From Rhizobium esperanzae (GTDB lineage: Bacteria; Pseudomonadota; Alphaproteobacteria; Rhizobiales; Rhizobiaceae): 64,000 bases of DNA. The DNA is taken from positions 62,001-126,000 of the forward strand of contig NZ_JACIFY010000017.1 in the NCBI RefSeq assembly GCF_014197615.1, given 5' to 3'. Below the pieces are notes generated by a model. The model was not told the origin of the DNA and made no database searches. It saw nothing but the letters and a program-made list of their open reading frames with translations. How positions within the stretch are numbered: the stretch's first letter is position 1; every line of letters begins with the position of its first letter. Below are positions 62,658 through 64,000 of this stretch, piece by piece. The translations under genes and the position numbers were made by a program.

Positions 62658-63683
62658 GTGGTCAAACTCAAACGCGGCACGCACACGGCCTATTCCGAGG
62701 CATCCTCGCTGCGGCTGAGGGCGGCATGGCTCTATTACAATGAGGGACTGACCCAGAAGGACGTCGCCGAACAGCTCGGCATCAGCCGCACCACCGTCAT
62801 CCGCCTGCTCGACGAGGCGATGAAACGCAGCGAAGTACAGATCTGGATCAACGATTCGATCGGCGACTGCGTCGAACTGGCGGTGAAGCTGGAGCGCGCC
62901 TACGGCCTCGACGAGGCGATCGTGGTGCCGGCATCGATCCATGGCGACGTCAATTCTCTGGCGAGGAATGTCGGCCTGGCGCTTGGCCAGTTCCTCTCCG
63001 AAGCCATCCCCGACGACTATACCATCGGCGTCGGCTGGGGTCGCACCATGACCGCCTCCCTGTCGAGCTTCCGGCCGCCGCGCCGCGCCAATTGCAAGGT
63101 CGTTTCGCTGCTCGGCGGCATCGTCGCCGTGCATCAGACGAACCCGATCGATTACACATGGCGGCTGGCCAATCAGCTCGGCGCCGAATGTTATATGTTC
63201 CTGGCGCCGCTTCTCGTCGATTCCATCGAGACCAAGCGCAATTTGATCGAAAAATGCGGGCTGGACACGATCTACCGTCTGGCCGAGAACCTCGATCTCG
63301 CCATCGTCAGCTGCGGCGATATCGGCCCGCATTCGACCTCGCTGTCGGAGGGCTGGATCTCGAAGGCCGAGCTGCAGCAGCTGATCGATGCCGGCTGCGT
63401 CTGCGATACGATGTTCAACTTTCTCGACAAGGACGGCAATTCGGTCGATCACTCGATCAATCGGCGCGTCATGTCCGTCGATCTCGATACGCTGAAGGAG
63501 GCCAAGCACATCGTGCTCTCCTCCGGCGGCGCCCATCGCGCCATCGCCATCCGCGCCACGATCAAGCGCATCGGCTGCAACACGCTGATCACCGATGAAA
63601 GCGCGGCCCGGGCATTGCTGGATTTGGCCGAAACATCGCCGCCGGCCTCTTCTCCCCAGCGGGGAGAAGTGCCGGAGCGATAA
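62658..63683 (+). CDS. SorC/DeoR-type sugar-binding transcriptional regulator
   Basis: The 341-residue protein has an N-terminal HTH (RAAWLYYNEGLTQKDVAEQL, then GISRTTVIRLLDEAMKRSEV) and a sugar-phosphate-binding SorC domain (YTIGVGWGRTMTASLSSF, LDLAIVSCGDIGP, VLSSGGAHRA). A GTG at 62658 follows GGAGGAAAT. The last residues (SSPQRGEVPER) are encoded by a palindromic repeat. Relatives such as EryD control polyol use; the inducer is unknown. Confidence 0.88.
   Translation: MVKLKRGTHTAYSEASSLRLRAAWLYYNEGLTQKDVAEQLGISRTTVIRLLDEAMKRSEVQIWINDSIGDCVELAVKLERAYGLDEAIVVPASIHGDVNSLARNVGLALGQFLSEAIPDDYTIGVGWGRTMTASLSSFRPPRRANCKVVSLLGGIVAVHQTNPIDYTWRLANQLGAECYMFLAPLLVDSIETKRNLIEKCGLDTIYRLAENLDLAIVSCGDIGPHSTSLSEGWISKAELQQLIDAGCVCDTMFNFLDKDGNSVDHSINRRVMSVDLDTLKEAKHIVLSSGGAHRAIAIRATIKRIGCNTLITDESAARALLDLAETSPPASSPQRGEVPER
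63648..63673. repeat. RIME-like palindrome inside the SorC 3' end
   Basis: CTTCTCCCCAGCGGGGAGAAG followed by TGCC is the same hairpin seen at 32959-33030 and in part at 25125-25278. Here it lies inside the reading frame and supplies about ten C-terminal residues. Confidence 0.75.
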
Positions 63684-63700
63684 GCGACGGACGATGCCGC

Positions 63701-64000
63701 TCAGGCTTGCGCCGATTCCCAGCCGAGCATCGCCCGCTTGCGGGTGAGACCCCAATGGTAGCCGGTCAACGCACCGTTCTTGCCGAGCGCCCGGTGGCAG
63801 GGCACGACGAAAGAGATCGGATTTGCCCCAACTGCGGCCCCCACGGCGCGCTGCGCCGTCGGCCGGCCGATATCGTTGGCGATATCGGAATAGGTGACCG
63901 CCTTGCCGAACGGGATCTTCAGCAGGCTCTGCCAGACACGCACCTGGAAATCGGTGCCGATCAGCACGACGCGCAACGGCTGCTCGGAGGACCATCTGCC
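63701..64000 (-). CDS. methylated-DNA--protein-cysteine methyltransferase, 5' end beyond window
   Basis: The last 99 residues of an Ogt/Ada-type protein are present: GTDFQVRVWQSLLKIPFGKA, then VTYSDIA, HTH arginine-finger region RPTAQRAVGAAVGANPISFV and acceptor Cys in VPCHRALGKNG. It repairs O6-alkylguanine by suicide transfer to that Cys. The start lies outside, so it may be a stand-alone Ogt or the C-terminus of an Ada fusion. It is convergent with the SorC gene. Confidence 0.92.
   Translation of the reverse strand, partial: GRWSSEQPLRVVLIGTDFQVRVWQSLLKIPFGKAVTYSDIANDIGRPTAQRAVGAAVGANPISFVVPCHRALGKNGALTGYHWGLTRKRAMLGWESAQA

Overview
The window looks like chromosomal DNA of a fast-growing Rhizobium (R. 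leguminosarum / R. etli group). The basis is high GC, rhizobial gene families and neighbourhoods (xylA-xylB-LacI, an RmrAB-type efflux pair, gltX-lysS, a 377-residue ornithine decarboxylase with a long leader) and several families of small palindromic repeats typical of this group. This is inference from protein and repeat recognition; no database search was run. About 62 protein genes are supported. No tRNA, rRNA, CRISPR array, transposase or prophage was seen.

Layout. 1-2.5 kb: a partial aldehyde dehydrogenase, an ACT-less homoserine dehydrogenase and a divergent Lrp/AsnC regulator, probably a homoserine-to-aspartate catabolic module. 2.7-3.8 kb: a membrane diguanylate cyclase. 4.1-8.3 kb: a GlxA-type AraC regulator divergent from a betaine-binding protein and an FMN/4Fe-4S/FAD demethylase-type oxidoreductase. 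8.8-12 kb: a GNAT enzyme, the decarboxylase with its leader, and a LysR regulator with a clear palindromic operator. 12.2-23.8 kb: mostly housekeeping (DUF1007 + NicO metal exporter, KDPG aldolase, CYTH and CHAD proteins, a VOC protein behind a SoxR-like promoter, TrhO, a GGDEF-EAL protein, a family 1 beta-glucosidase, DoxX).

23.9-35.6 kb is a sugar region. It holds a CUT2 ABC transporter with a sugar isomerase/epimerase-like protein and a Gfo/Idh/MocA dehydrogenase, opposite a LacI regulator with a double operator, followed by xylA-xylB and a second LacI regulator. 35.7-39.4 kb is EmrAB/RmrAB-type efflux with its TetR regulator. 39.5-45.4 kb holds an AraC/GyrI-like regulator, a TerC protein, gltX-lysS and an unknown exported protein. 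45.6-52.2 kb is a LysR regulator plus a polyamine-type ABC transporter and an aminoaldehyde dehydrogenase, which together would import a polyamine and oxidise its aldehyde.

52.4-60.5 kb holds a DUF1328 peptide, a DUF3313 lipoprotein, a two-component pair, two unknown small genes, a DoxX-TPR-MBL cluster and an ECF sigma/anti-sigma pair. The 303-base gap between the sigma gene and the MBL gene carries the same promoter-like motif, GGAATA-N17-(A/G)TCTAG, once on each strand and pointing outward. It suggests that the sigma factor drives both itself and the MBL-TPR-DoxX operon, and this is the best candidate for an undescribed system here. 60.5-64 kb has a DUF1345 protein, transaldolase, a SorC regulator and the end of an Ogt/Ada-type methyltransferase cut by the window edge.
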